This document shows positions 47,928 to 56,948 of a DNA stretch of 64,000 bases, in pieces (the stretch's first letter is position 1; each line of letters begins with the position of its first letter). Position numbers and translations under genes: made by a program. Source of the stretch: Leptospira licerasiae serovar Varillal str. VAR 010 (GTDB taxonomy: Bacteria > Spirochaetota > Leptospiria > Leptospirales > Leptospiraceae); NCBI RefSeq assembly GCF_000244755.1, contig NZ_AHOO02000014.1, positions 64,501-128,500 on the forward strand. The letters are read 5' to 3'. Below the pieces are notes generated by a model. It was not told the origin of the DNA. It worked only from the letters and a program-made list of their open reading frames with translations, and made no database searches.

Positions 47928-49214
47928 CTATCGATTAGTATCTAGGCCGGGCTTCGAGAGTTTTCGAAGCAAGTTCTTATAATTTTTAGCGTTACGTCTT
48001 CCTCTGATCTGGTCGGCGATCATATTCCAGATCAAAGAATTTGGAAGTCTTGGTTCTTTCCCTTCTCCCATTCTTCTGAACTGAAGACGAATTGCAGACA
48101 TCTTAGAAAGCGAATTTAATGCAGGATTGGAAAGTTTTGGAATTTCTACTGAGACCTTTTCTATCTTTCCGGAAAGCAATCCGTTTACAAAAGTAGGATG
48201 AAATGCGAAAGGCGCGGCGATCCCCACTAAATCTGCCGCTTGGGAAACGACTGCTTCCTCCATTACCGATCTGCTTCTGAATCCTCCTGTTACCAACAGC
48301 GGGATCTTAGTGACTTCTTTTGCTTTTTTTGCAAAATCCAAGAAGTAAGCTTCTCTTTTGTTGGTGCCTGTGCCTTGCATTGCAGGAGATTCATAATTAC
48401 CTCCTGATATTTCCAAAAGATCCAAACCGAGCGGCTCCAACATTTTAATGACTTGGATAGAATCGTCTTCTTGGAAACCTCCACCTTGGAAGTCGGCGGA
48501 ATTCAATTTGACTCCAACTCCGAAATCGGAGCTAACGGAGGATTTGATCCCTTTCAAGACTTCCAAAAGAAATCTGGCCCGATTTTGTAAAGAGCCACCC
48601 CATTCATCTTTTCTAATATTGGTTATAGGAGAAAGGAACTGATTCAATAAATATCCGTGAGCGGAATGGACTTCTACCCCGTTGAATCCCGCCTTTTCCG
48701 CTATGACTGCGGCATCCACGAACTTTTGGATGAGTATTTTGATCTCTTCCCCGCTTAATTCTCTAGGTACTCCGAAAACTTTGGAGAACATTCTTCCGGG
48801 TATATTTACTTTGATCGGAGATGGAGCGACTGGCGTTTCCGAAATGAAGCCGAATGTTTGTCTTCCCGGATGATTGATCTGCATCCAAATTTTGGATCCA
48901 CCGGACTGACCTATCTCCGCCCATTTTTTTAGAGAAGAAAGATCCATATCTTTTCTTAAGATCACATTTCCCGGACCTGTAAGCCCGTTCAGATCTACCA
49001 TCACGTTTCCGGTAAGAAGAAGACCCGCGCCTGATTGGGACCATCTTTCATAAAGTTTGAATAATCTTTGGCTCGGAAGAAATTCGGTATCTGAAAGACC
49101 TTCTTCCATAGATGCTTTCACAATTCTGTTTTTGAGTATTTGGCCGTTAGGGAGTTTCAGTTCGGCTGAAATTCCTTCCCTGGATAATGCCTGGATCATA
49201 AAATTCTCACTCAA
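47928..49214 (-). CDS. Old Yellow Enzyme family flavin oxidoreductase
   Basis: The 428-residue enzyme has the OYE TIM-barrel: LKNRIVKASMEEGLSD at the start, GLLLTGNVMVD, WMQINHPGRQT, GVEVHSAHGYLLNQFLSPITNIRKDEWGGSLQNR and VTGGFRSRSVMEEAV. The His-Ala-His (HSAHGYLL) loop and GGSLQNR segment are the catalytic and FMN parts. It probably reduces activated alkenes or related electrophiles with NAD(P)H. A divergent TetR gene with two operator-like boxes lies between the genes. Confidence 0.92.
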   Translation of the reverse strand: MSENFMIQALSREGISAELKLPNGQILKNRIVKASMEEGLSDTEFLPSQRLFKLYERWSQSGAGLLLTGNVMVDLNGLTGPGNVILRKDMDLSSLKKWAEIGQSGGSKIWMQINHPGRQTFGFISETPVAPSPIKVNIPGRMFSKVFGVPRELSGEEIKILIQKFVDAAVIAEKAGFNGVEVHSAHGYLLNQFLSPITNIRKDEWGGSLQNRARFLLEVLKGIKSSVSSDFGVGVKLNSADFQGGGFQEDDSIQVIKMLEPLGLDLLEISGGNYESPAMQGTGTNKREAYFLDFAKKAKEVTKIPLLVTGGFRSRSVMEEAVVSQAADLVGIAAPFAFHPTFVNGLLSGKIEKVSVEIPKLSNPALNSLSKMSAIRLQFRRMGEGKEPRLPNSLIWNMIADQIRGRRNAKNYKNLLRKLSKPGLDTNR

Positions 49215-49222
49215 GTATTTCC

Positions 49223-49234
49223 TACCATTTGGTA
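49223..49234. promoter_or_regulatory. TetR operator box 1 (TACCATTTGGTA)
   Basis: The palindrome TACCA-TT-TGGTA lies nine bases upstream of the Old Yellow Enzyme start. It is embedded in TTCCTACC and TATTTATT sequence shared with box 2. Confidence 0.6.
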
Positions 49235-49266
49235 TTTATTGGATCAACCTGGTCAATAAAAATTCC

Positions 49267-49278
49267 TACCGGTTGGTA
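49267..49278. promoter_or_regulatory. TetR operator box 2 (TACCGGTTGGTA)
   Basis: A second copy of the palindrome, 44 bases from box 1, is embedded in the same TTCCTACC-N4-GGTATTTATT context. The two boxes flank the divergent promoters and are probably bound by the adjacent TetR protein. Confidence 0.6.
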
Positions 49279-49347
49279 TTTATTTTTAGGAAATTTGGAG
49301 AATTCGTTTGACGGGCGAAGGAAAAATTTAGAAACAGAGGGCAAGGA

Positions 49348-49980
49348 ATGAAACTTAGCAAAGCAAAACCTGGCTGGAAAAAAATGCCGGAGGAGGTCCG
49401 AAAGGAATCCATCCTGCAGGCGGCTATGCAATGTTTCTTTAGTAAAGGTTTCGAAAAGACCTCTGTCCAAGATATAGCGGACGCAGCAGGCCTCACAAAG
49501 GGTGGGATCTATTTTCATTTCGAAAGTAAAGAAGAGATTAGAGACACACTCATCCAAAACTTTTTGTCCTGGGAAAGATTCGGATTCGAAGAGCCGGAAG
49601 TAAAGGCCCTACCCCCTCACTTACGCTTGGTAGAATACTTAGAAAGACTCGCAAATCGTCTAACAGTGGAAGGAAATTGTAGCCCTCGACTGTTTGCAGA
49701 AGCCACCGCTTGCGGCGCATTGGAAAAAGAAATATTAAGTTTTTATGATTCTTTAGAAAAACTTTTCGCTAAAACGATAAAGGAATCTCAAGAAAACGGC
49801 AAGATCAGGGCCGATCTTTCTCCGGAACTTTCTGCGAGGACCTTACTTGCACTTTTTGACGGCCTACAGATCCAATCGGATATTTCCAATAAGAGAGCTT
49901 TGCAGACCGTAGGAAGAGAAGTTTTAAAAGTATTTTTTAAATCTATGTTGTTCCTTCCTCAGGACAACTGCGAGATTTAA
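49348..49980 (+). CDS. TetR family regulator (divergent to OYE)
   Basis: The 210-residue TetR protein has the helix-turn-helix at residues 12-62 (FEKTSVQDIADAAGLTKGGIYFHFESKEEI) and a helical C-terminal domain with CSPRLFAEATACGALEKE, similar to NemR/AcuR-type regulators. It is divergent from the Old Yellow Enzyme gene, a common pair in which the regulator senses electrophiles through Cys. A strong GGGCAAGGA site precedes the ATG. Confidence 0.9.
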   Translation: MKLSKAKPGWKKMPEEVRKESILQAAMQCFFSKGFEKTSVQDIADAAGLTKGGIYFHFESKEEIRDTLIQNFLSWERFGFEEPEVKALPPHLRLVEYLERLANRLTVEGNCSPRLFAEATACGALEKEILSFYDSLEKLFAKTIKESQENGKIRADLSPELSARTLLALFDGLQIQSDISNKRALQTVGREVLKVFFKSMLFLPQDNCEI

Positions 49981-50005
49981 AGTCTGATTTAGCCCGGCAA
50001 GTCGC

Positions 50006-50128
50006 TCAAACCTTGATCGGAAGATAAATGCTCACTAACAAGAATGCCAAAGAAATTAGGATCGCCATAAGCGGCCTGATAATCCGATAAAATTTCCAAA
50101 GTCTCAATTTGTATTTTTGATTCTTCAT
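50006..50128 (-). CDS. Predicted 40-residue single-helix membrane protein
   Basis: This small open frame starts MKNQKYKLRLWKFYR, has a positively charged N-terminus and one membrane helix (MAILISLAFLLVSIYL), and ends PIKV. It uses ATG, with a weak AGAG upstream. No longer gene overlaps it. The charge pattern (inside-positive then helix) is that of real small membrane proteins. I do not recognise the family. Confidence 0.45.
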   Translation of the reverse strand: MKNQKYKLRLWKFYRIIRPLMAILISLAFLLVSIYLPIKV

Positions 50129-50225
50129 CTCTATGTATTAGAGAACAAATGAAGAATGTAAGACTTACAATTTTGGCAAAATTTTTAGGATCCCTTAAGT
50201 GAGGGATATCGGCTTACGAATTAGA

Positions 50226-50321
50226 TTATTTTAATTCTTTATGTCTTTTTTTGATCCAGAGTCCGTAAACAATCCCGACACAAAATCCGGATACGATTAC
50301 TATGATCAGAATTGGGTCCAT
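50226..50321 (-). CDS. Predicted 31-residue membrane micro-protein
   Basis: The frame starts MDPILIIVIVSGFCVGI, carries one hydrophobic helix, and ends with a positively charged tail (WIKKRHKELK). A GGGAAGAAG purine run touches the ATG. It lies between the 40-residue frame and the lipoprotein gene on the same strand. It looks like the short single-span proteins often missed by annotation. Confidence 0.45.
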   Translation of the reverse strand: MDPILIIVIVSGFCVGIVYGLWIKKRHKELK

Positions 50322-50362
50322 CTTCTTCCCAGATTTATTTTAGATCTAGGTTTTACAAGAGT

Positions 50363-51610
50363 TTACTTGTTTTTGCTAGTTACGGAAGTAATTTGAAGAG
50401 ACACTCCGGCAACTTTTAAGTAAGTCCAATCAGTAGTTAAAGTGGGAGAGATATCAGTAGTCCCGATAGAACCTCCATCCCCTACAACTACCAGTCTATC
50501 TAGTTTAGTACTATAAGTCGCGGACATCCAGTCTTGGTAAGCACTTGTGGTTCCGCAGGCATCCAATGTATTTACCGTTGTCCAAGAGGTTCCTTGGTTG
50601 GATGAGTATGCCCATTTGCAGGAATTTCCGAAACTATATATGTTCCCAGACTCATCACTTGCAAATCCATTGGGTCGATTATTCGCCCCAAAACCGATCG
50701 CAACTGACGCAGGCCAGACTCCACTCGCATTCATTTTAGAACTTACCGCTATTGAATCGGCTGCTCTCATTCCAAATACCAAAAGTGAATTTGCCCTAGA
50801 CACGAAGAACTGGAATGAATATTGATCGTATACGGTAGTATTCGGAGGAGCATATGTCAAAGATTCCAATGCATTACCGCCGCCATATGGAGGAAAACCC
50901 GGCATGTCAGAAGTAGAAGTGCTCGGATTATATTCTAAGGTCGCCGAATAAGACCCGCCTTCTTGAGCGCAGTACAGAGTATCATTATGGAACATGACCA
51001 AACATGATCCATTCACCGTTCCATATTCCGTTTCCGGAATATCTTCCATTACGGTCCAAGTCTTTCCATTTGTACTTTGGATCATGTATAATTGGTCTGC
51101 GCTTGAATTCGAGCCAAACTTAGTACCGGCTGCTACAAATTTTTTTACTCCACCGACCCTTCCGTAAGAAATAGATCTAAGCGGTAAATTTCCTTGGGAT
51201 GGAAATACGCTACTATTCGGACAAGGGATCCTAGTCCAAGTTGTTCCGTTTGGACTTGTCCAAAGCCCGCAGTTATTTGTTCGAGTTTCGAATGAAGCGG
51301 AGAGAGTCCCAACAGCTACATATAATCCATTACCATAAGTTACCGAATATAAAGTTCCTCCGGAACAATCAGGAAACACGGAAGAACCGGAGGCGACGGC
51401 CCATTCGACTCCATCTTCACTTGTCCACAGGGAGCAAGCAAGCCCCACAGCTACAAACTCATTACCGTTCTCGGTAGGTTGGAGTTGATTTGATAATGTC
51501 AGATCCAAGGAAAGACCCACTAAGGATTGGGAAGCATCTATATTCACTTCCTTTGCTTGGTTACAATATAAGATCTGAAAGATACTTAGTAATAGAACGA
51601 TACGTTTCAT
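50363..51610 (-). CDS. Lipoprotein with BNR/propeller-like repeats
   Basis: The 415-residue protein has a lipoprotein signal (MKRIVLLLSIFQILYC; lipobox LYC). The mature part has repeated units of the type FVAVG-CSLWTSEDGVEW, LYVAVG-CGLWTSPNGTTW, and KFVAAG-MIQSTNGKTW, like sialidase/photosystem II assembly-type propellers. Such repeats are common in Leptospira surface lipoproteins. A binding role is possible; no catalytic residues are seen. Confidence 0.75.
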   Translation of the reverse strand: MKRIVLLLSIFQILYCNQAKEVNIDASQSLVGLSLDLTLSNQLQPTENGNEFVAVGLACSLWTSEDGVEWAVASGSSVFPDCSGGTLYSVTYGNGLYVAVGTLSASFETRTNNCGLWTSPNGTTWTRIPCPNSSVFPSQGNLPLRSISYGRVGGVKKFVAAGTKFGSNSSADQLYMIQSTNGKTWTVMEDIPETEYGTVNGSCLVMFHNDTLYCAQEGGSYSATLEYNPSTSTSDMPGFPPYGGGNALESLTYAPPNTTVYDQYSFQFFVSRANSLLVFGMRAADSIAVSSKMNASGVWPASVAIGFGANNRPNGFASDESGNIYSFGNSCKWAYSSNQGTSWTTVNTLDACGTTSAYQDWMSATYSTKLDRLVVVGDGGSIGTTDISPTLTTDWTYLKVAGVSLQITSVTSKNK

Positions 51611-51714
51611 ACGGGCCTTTTACTTAATAACAAATTTCCATAAAATCTTTCCCATCTTTTTTGGGATATCAACCGTTTGATTATGTAGAATTCTCTAGGA
51701 TTTTTCTAGTTAGT

Positions 51715-52155
51715 TTAGGGTTCCAACTTATAATCAGGTTCTAAAATACGCGGACAATTGCTGAAAATTGTCCCTAAATAATGTCTGGCCAAAGAATGAA
51801 ATAGCCACTCTCCCGCTGTATTTTGCACTTCCGCAGAACCGATTTCCGAAAAACCGTTTTTCTGAAAAAAAGAATCTAAGCTCCAATCCTCTTCTCCGGG
51901 TATTACCTGTACTTTTAACATAGCGTAGAAGCTGCCGGAATCAGGATCGAATCTAAATACGATGGATCTGCCACCTAATGGATTTCTAATGGAAAAGGTA
52001 GCCCATTTTGCTTTAGGTCCGGCTCCTTCCGATTTTAGATCATACAATTCATATTGTAAATCTTTCTCATCTCCAAAAAACTCATGAAAAGCGGAACGAA
52101 ACGCTTCTCCGAATTCTAATTCAGTTGGGAAATAAGAATCTTCCGAGGGATCCAT
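51715..52155 (-). CDS. Hypothetical protein
   Basis: The 146-residue acidic protein has no signal peptide and no known domain. Segments FSIRNPLGGRSIVFRFDPDSGSFY and AMLKVQVIPGEEDW suggest a beta-sheet fold. The gene is isolated, divergent from the FlaA-like gene. I do not recognise it. Confidence 0.65.
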   Translation of the reverse strand: MDPSEDSYFPTELEFGEAFRSAFHEFFGDEKDLQYELYDLKSEGAGPKAKWATFSIRNPLGGRSIVFRFDPDSGSFYAMLKVQVIPGEEDWSLDSFFQKNGFSEIGSAEVQNTAGEWLFHSLARHYLGTIFSNCPRILEPDYKLEP

Positions 52156-52216
52156 AGTACTGATTCTTGGAAGGTAGTATTCGCCATCAAGTTTTTAGAG
52201 AAATGGATCTTAGAAA

Positions 52217-52927
52217 ATGAACGAGATGGTAGTCTTTTTCGATATTCCGACCGAAATAAAAAGTATGGGTCGGAAAAAATCTAGGATCTATGTACTACAG
52301 ATTTTTTTCCTAATTGTACTAAGTGGGATTTATATCTTATCCATACCTATACTTTCCAAAGATCTTTCCGGAATTTACAAAGAATACCTAGTCCAAGATT
52401 TTGAAACCGAAATCTTCGGAGAAGAAAACGTAAAGGCAAAATTAGGTCCTGATTTCAGTCCGGAAGTAAGGATCTCTACCGTATTTAGAACTCCGGAAAG
52501 AGAATCGGAAAAATCCTTGTATGTGGAACTTAGTGCGGAAAAAAACCAATCTTTCCAGATCCTATTTAAGAAGCCTTGGTCATCCCAAGAATTCGTAAAG
52601 GAGTTTAAGTTCCATGTATACGCGAACGATGGTGGAGGTTCTCTTTTTATTTTAGTCCGAGATTCGACTTTGGATCAGAAAAAGATCTTACTCACACATT
52701 TTAATTTTTCCGGTTGGAAAGTTTTATCTTTGGACATCACTCGTAAAGTAAGACAAGATGATCTGGTCACTCATAAAAACTCGGAACTTGTATTCTTGGG
52801 ATTTTTATACGAAGCTCCTTTCGAAAGAAAAAGAGGCACAAGAGAAGTTTTTGTGATAGATGATATTCTCGCTAAAACAAGGCCCAAATACCTTTTGTTT
52901 CCCGGCGAAAAAGCATTAATAAAATAA
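52217..52927 (+). CDS. FlaA-type flagellar sheath family protein
   Basis: The product has up to 236 residues (a second ATG at 52265 gives 220 and a cleaner signal peptide). FlaA marks follow: DFETEIFGEEN, SPEVRIS, FKFHVYANDGGGSLFILVRDS, LLTHFNFSGWKVLSLDITRKVRQ, and a final VFVIDDILAKTRPKYLL. FlaA proteins coat the spirochaete periplasmic flagellar core. The true major FlaA genes are often paired, so this lone gene is a family member with uncertain role. Confidence 0.65.
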   Translation: MNEMVVFFDIPTEIKSMGRKKSRIYVLQIFFLIVLSGIYILSIPILSKDLSGIYKEYLVQDFETEIFGEENVKAKLGPDFSPEVRISTVFRTPERESEKSLYVELSAEKNQSFQILFKKPWSSQEFVKEFKFHVYANDGGGSLFILVRDSTLDQKKILLTHFNFSGWKVLSLDITRKVRQDDLVTHKNSELVFLGFLYEAPFERKRGTREVFVIDDILAKTRPKYLLFPGEKALIK

Positions 52928-52967
52928 TCGCTCCCCTCCAGAAACCTGAATGGATGATTAAAATTTT

Positions 52968-53993
52968 CTATTCTAGGTCTGCGAGCCCAATATCTTTTCT
53001 GGCCGGGTAGGAATTTCTTCTTCTTTCAAAATATTCCCAGTCTTGATTTTTCCAAGAGTCTCTAAGATTTCGATCCTCTTCTATTAAGAAAGTTTCCGTA
53101 GATATCGGTTGATCCGGTTTCAAAAATTCGGAAAGCGGAGGTAGCTTGTCTTCCTTATATAATATACATAATTTCTCTGCGAGTCTGTAAGTTCCGAGTA
53201 ATCTTCCCAGTTGACTATAACCTGCAATATGAGGAGTAAAGATAGAATTTTCCAAACTCACCATTTGTTCTGCGATCTTTCCTTTAGGAGGTTCCGGATA
53301 AAAAACATCCATTACCTTGTATAAATCCTTTCGATCCAAAATAGTTTGGAAGGTTTCTTCCGACCAAACCTCTCCTCTACTTGTGTTCAGCAGAAGTGTA
53401 CCTTCTTTCAATTTGGAAATTTTATCTTTATCCAATAAATTCACCGTTGGATAAGGACCGGCGGCAGTGAGTGGAACGTGCAGACTGACAATCGAACATT
53501 TCAATATCTCATCTAAAGGTCGAGAGCGATCCTTGAGGAACGGGTCGTTATAGATATAGGAGATCTTCTTCTCTTCCAAAATTTTTGCGAACTTCTTGCC
53601 TGTATTGCCGAAACCGATGATGCCCACATTCTTCTTTCTCAATTCTTCTTCCGAAAAAAAATGAAGTAAGGATACCCAGCAATATTCCGAAACCGAACCT
53701 GCATTGCTTCCAGGCGAATTAATGAATACACGGGATTCTTTTTTAAGGTCCGAAAAATTCACATGATCTGTTCCGGAACTTACTGTGGCGAAAATTTTTA
53801 CACTAGGGAACTTAAGACAGGTCTCTTGATTTATCTTGAGCCTTGTATTTGCGATCAATACGGTAGGTTTAAACTTTTCGATCTCTTCCGGAGATTTAGC
53901 AGGATAAGATCTCACGTCTAAGTTCCGGAAATGGGAAAAAATTTCAGAAGCACCGACGGTTCCTTCCGGATAAAAAAGAATAGGAAGAGACAT
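52968..53993 (-). CDS. D-2-hydroxyacid dehydrogenase, PdxB-like
   Basis: The 341-residue enzyme has PdxB/SerA marks: ATVSSGTDHVNF, SPGSNAGSVSEYCWVSLLHFF, the NAD loop GIIGFGNTGKKFAKIL, LHVPLTAAGPYPTVNLLD, LLNTSRGEVW, and TPHIAGYSQLGRLLGTYRLAEK. The order and the AGPYPT segment fit erythronate-4-phosphate dehydrogenase, which acts in pyridoxal phosphate synthesis. A general hydroxyacid dehydrogenase cannot be excluded. Confidence 0.78.
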   Translation of the reverse strand: MSLPILFYPEGTVGASEIFSHFRNLDVRSYPAKSPEEIEKFKPTVLIANTRLKINQETCLKFPSVKIFATVSSGTDHVNFSDLKKESRVFINSPGSNAGSVSEYCWVSLLHFFSEEELRKKNVGIIGFGNTGKKFAKILEEKKISYIYNDPFLKDRSRPLDEILKCSIVSLHVPLTAAGPYPTVNLLDKDKISKLKEGTLLLNTSRGEVWSEETFQTILDRKDLYKVMDVFYPEPPKGKIAEQMVSLENSIFTPHIAGYSQLGRLLGTYRLAEKLCILYKEDKLPPLSEFLKPDQPISTETFLIEEDRNLRDSWKNQDWEYFERRRNSYPARKDIGLADLE

Positions 53994-54105
53994 GAAGGAA
54001 TCTTTTAAAAAAGGACCTGAATCGCCAATTTATTTTCCGTAAAAACTCTTGCCTTCTCGCGCCCGATGAATAGCTTCAATTCTTTCCAACCGGTAAATAT
54101 TTCAA

Positions 54106-55167
54106 ATGTTAGAACGATTAAAAGAAATCCCCCCGAAAATCTGGCTTTTTGCCGCTGGTTTTTTCATCCTTATAGTATTGATCATATTCCTTCTCTGGGA
54201 ACCCGGCTCAACCGGCAAAGACTTCGGTTTTGATGGAGGAGATTCTCCAGGCTTTACCGTAACCCAAAACGAGAATGGAGAATGGATCATCAATCCTGAG
54301 ATCGTAGCGACTTCTCGCGAATTATACAAAGACGGCCAATGGTTGAGTTACGACGAGATCCTGAAATACGCTGCAAATGGAGAGTTGGATCTTGTATCTT
54401 CTCTTTGGGAATTGAGAAGGAAATGTCCTGCGGATTATACCCCGGACCAATGTAACGAAATAGTAAAAGCATTTATCTTGGAACAGTATCCAGGAGCGGA
54501 TGGAGAAAGACTCGTCGGTCTTTTTAGAAAATACCTTTCTTACGAAATGGTATTAAGAGAATTCGAACAACCTAGAGGCAAAAGCCAAGAAGAAATTTAC
54601 GAAATCATAAAGAAGAAGAGAAGAGAACTTTTTTCCGACCAAGATGCTAAGTTGATCTTCGGATTGGAAGAAGCGGAGAAGGATTTCCAATTCGGTTACG
54701 ACAGGTTCCTGAACGAGGTCAAAAATCTTCCCGGAGACAAGAAACTTGCAAGATACGAAGAATATCGCAAGGGAGTTTACGGAAATTATTATAATACGAT
54801 CTATAAAAGAGAACCTAAGTTCAATAAATACGAAACAGAACTTTATTTCAAGGAAACCGACCTAAACAAATTATCCGCAGCAGAAAGAGATCCGCAAATC
54901 CGTTCGATCCGAGAAAAATATTTCGGAAAAGACGGAGCGGATAGGATCGAAAAAGTCTTAAAAGAAATAGATGCTGAAAAGAAGAAGGAAGAACAAACCG
55001 CTACGGAAGAGCAAAATTGGCTAAAAGCCCACCCTACTGCAAGACCTGAAGAAAAAGAAAAAGCTCTAAACGAGATCAGAGTTAAAATTTTAGGCCAAGA
55101 AGAAGCAGAGGCTTACGCTAGAAGAAAAGCCTTAGAAGAAGACCAAAGACGTTTACAAGGCAAATGA
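54106..55167 (+). CDS. Lipase-chaperone-like (LifO) membrane protein
   Basis: The 353-residue protein has one N-terminal membrane anchor (residues 12-30) and a long helical extracytoplasmic part rich in Glu/Lys/Arg. Segments RRELFSDQDAKLIFGLEEAE, DRFLNEVKNLPGDKKLARYEEYR, and ERDPQIRSIREKYFG match the alpha-helical repeats of lipase secretion chaperones. Such proteins fold a secreted lipase in the periplasm, but no lipase gene is adjacent. Its stop overlaps the lnt start by four bases. Confidence 0.6.
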   Translation: MLERLKEIPPKIWLFAAGFFILIVLIIFLLWEPGSTGKDFGFDGGDSPGFTVTQNENGEWIINPEIVATSRELYKDGQWLSYDEILKYAANGELDLVSSLWELRRKCPADYTPDQCNEIVKAFILEQYPGADGERLVGLFRKYLSYEMVLREFEQPRGKSQEEIYEIIKKKRRELFSDQDAKLIFGLEEAEKDFQFGYDRFLNEVKNLPGDKKLARYEEYRKGVYGNYYNTIYKREPKFNKYETELYFKETDLNKLSAAERDPQIRSIREKYFGKDGADRIEKVLKEIDAEKKKEEQTATEEQNWLKAHPTARPEEKEKALNEIRVKILGQEEAEAYARRKALEEDQRRLQGK

Positions 55168-56933
55168 TCCGGTTTTCCAGAAATCCGGTCCGTCCATTTT
55201 TATGCCTGATCGGAATTGCATCCGGAATCCTTTTCGGAATGGAGCCCTTTGCGTTTTTTCCTGCGGGAGGGCTCTCCGCATTCTGCACCTATCTTCTATT
55301 TTTAGAATTAAAAGAATGGAAATTTAGGTCGGCGATCTTCTGGCTTTTGGGACTTTCTCAGATCATTAATTTGATCGTATTCTATTGGATCCCCTCCTCT
55401 ATTTCCGCAATCTCCGGAGCAGGGGCGATCGTTTCCTGGACGCTATTTTTGGTTTATGGGATATTCTCTCATTGTAAGCTTATCGTTTTTTACCTAGGAT
55501 GGAATTTTAGTTTATTATTATATAATAAATACATTAATTCTCCGGAAAGATCCGCCGTATTCGGCTGGGTAATTTTTCCGATTTGGGGAGTTCTTTCCGA
55601 TCTGATGATGCCCCAACTATTCCCTTGGTATTGGGGGAATTTAGCGGAAGGCAATTTATCCTTTTCTCAGATCGCATCTTGGGCAGGCATATTTGGAGTA
55701 GGTTTTTTTCTACTTTTAGGAACCTCCTCTTTAGCATTGGTCAGGAAACCTTTCGGACAAAGATACGGGATTGCGGGTATCCTTGTTTTCGGGATTGTTT
55801 GGACCTTAGGAGGTTTTAGGCTTTATTCCGCTCCGGATTATACTGTTCCAAATTCCACTCCTGCTATAGAAGATGGGATCTTAAAACTTTCAGGCGTTCT
55901 AATACAACCCAATACTAGTCCTGGCAAAAGAGAACTGGCCGAAAATCCTGAATTTGTAGGACAAACGATCAGCACAAGTTTAGAGTTAGGACTTCTTTCT
56001 TCTCTGGAAACATCTCCTCCTCCCGACCTTTTATTTTTGCCGGAATCCGCTGTCCCGTTTCACGGAACCATTCCGAATGAGAATCCCGGACAAGGAGTGT
56101 ATTCTTCCACATTCCATGGCGCTCTAATGTATCTAACGTATAAATCTGGCGCGGACATTTTATACAACGAGTTGAACCGTTTTCCCGAAGGTTTAAAAAA
56201 CCAAGTTACACTTCTATCTTCTTCCAATGGAGAAGTTGTGCGTTACGACAAGAGGAGATTGCTTGCTTTCGGTGAATATATCCCTTTAGAATCCGTATTT
56301 CCTTTTTTGAGAAAATTATTTAAGGAAACTTCCTTTTATATCACAGGCGGAGATCCTAAACCTCTTATCGGGAATCGTTCTTTGAGAAGGGAAAGAATGC
56401 CTTCCTTACCTACGGAACAAGAAACTCCTTTGATCCAAAATCCTGATCATTTTCGTCCAATTTTAGCAAGCTCCGGCAAGGAGGAAAATGTTTCCTACCA
56501 GATCCTTCCTTTGATCTGTTATGAGGCGATGTTTCCTGATTTAGTTAGAGAATCCGTAAAATTCGCTTCCAAGGACACATATACTTTTTTCGCAAATCCT
56601 ACAAATGATTCTTGGTTCTCTTCCGAGGTAGAAGCCTGGCAACATGGAGGAGCAGTCCGATTTAGAGCGATTGAATTCGGACTCACCTTGGTGAGGCCCG
56701 CTGTCACAGGGATTTCTTTCGCAGTAGATCCTTACGGCAGAAGTTTAAATCATCCCACTAAGTACGGAGAAAAAGACACGAGATCCTTTTTACTTCCCGC
56801 CACAATGTTGAAAGAAGGAGGGAATACATTCTATTCCGAATACGGAAATTTTCCTTTTTATATTTATACTATTCTGGCATTCACGTTATTCTTCCTTGTA
56901 GGAAAAAAGGCTTTTTTCAAAACTAAGGGTTAA
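55164..56933 (+). CDS. lnt: Apolipoprotein N-acyltransferase
   Basis: The 589-residue inner-membrane enzyme adds the third acyl chain to lipoproteins. About seven helices fill the first 210 residues and a nitrilase-like domain follows, with the catalytic triad E295 (LFLPESAVP), K363 (RYDKRRLLAFGEYIPLE) and C452 (LPLICYEAMFPD). All three residues are present. The protein is longer than E. coli Lnt (512) because of inserts around 395-445. It is coupled to the LifO-like gene upstream. Confidence 0.94.
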   Translation: MIRFSRNPVRPFLCLIGIASGILFGMEPFAFFPAGGLSAFCTYLLFLELKEWKFRSAIFWLLGLSQIINLIVFYWIPSSISAISGAGAIVSWTLFLVYGIFSHCKLIVFYLGWNFSLLLYNKYINSPERSAVFGWVIFPIWGVLSDLMMPQLFPWYWGNLAEGNLSFSQIASWAGIFGVGFFLLLGTSSLALVRKPFGQRYGIAGILVFGIVWTLGGFRLYSAPDYTVPNSTPAIEDGILKLSGVLIQPNTSPGKRELAENPEFVGQTISTSLELGLLSSLETSPPPDLLFLPESAVPFHGTIPNENPGQGVYSSTFHGALMYLTYKSGADILYNELNRFPEGLKNQVTLLSSSNGEVVRYDKRRLLAFGEYIPLESVFPFLRKLFKETSFYITGGDPKPLIGNRSLRRERMPSLPTEQETPLIQNPDHFRPILASSGKEENVSYQILPLICYEAMFPDLVRESVKFASKDTYTFFANPTNDSWFSSEVEAWQHGGAVRFRAIEFGLTLVRPAVTGISFAVDPYGRSLNHPTKYGEKDTRSFLLPATMLKEGGNTFYSEYGNFPFYIYTILAFTLFFLVGKKAFFKTKG

Positions 56934-56948
56934 CTCCAAGGGGGATCA

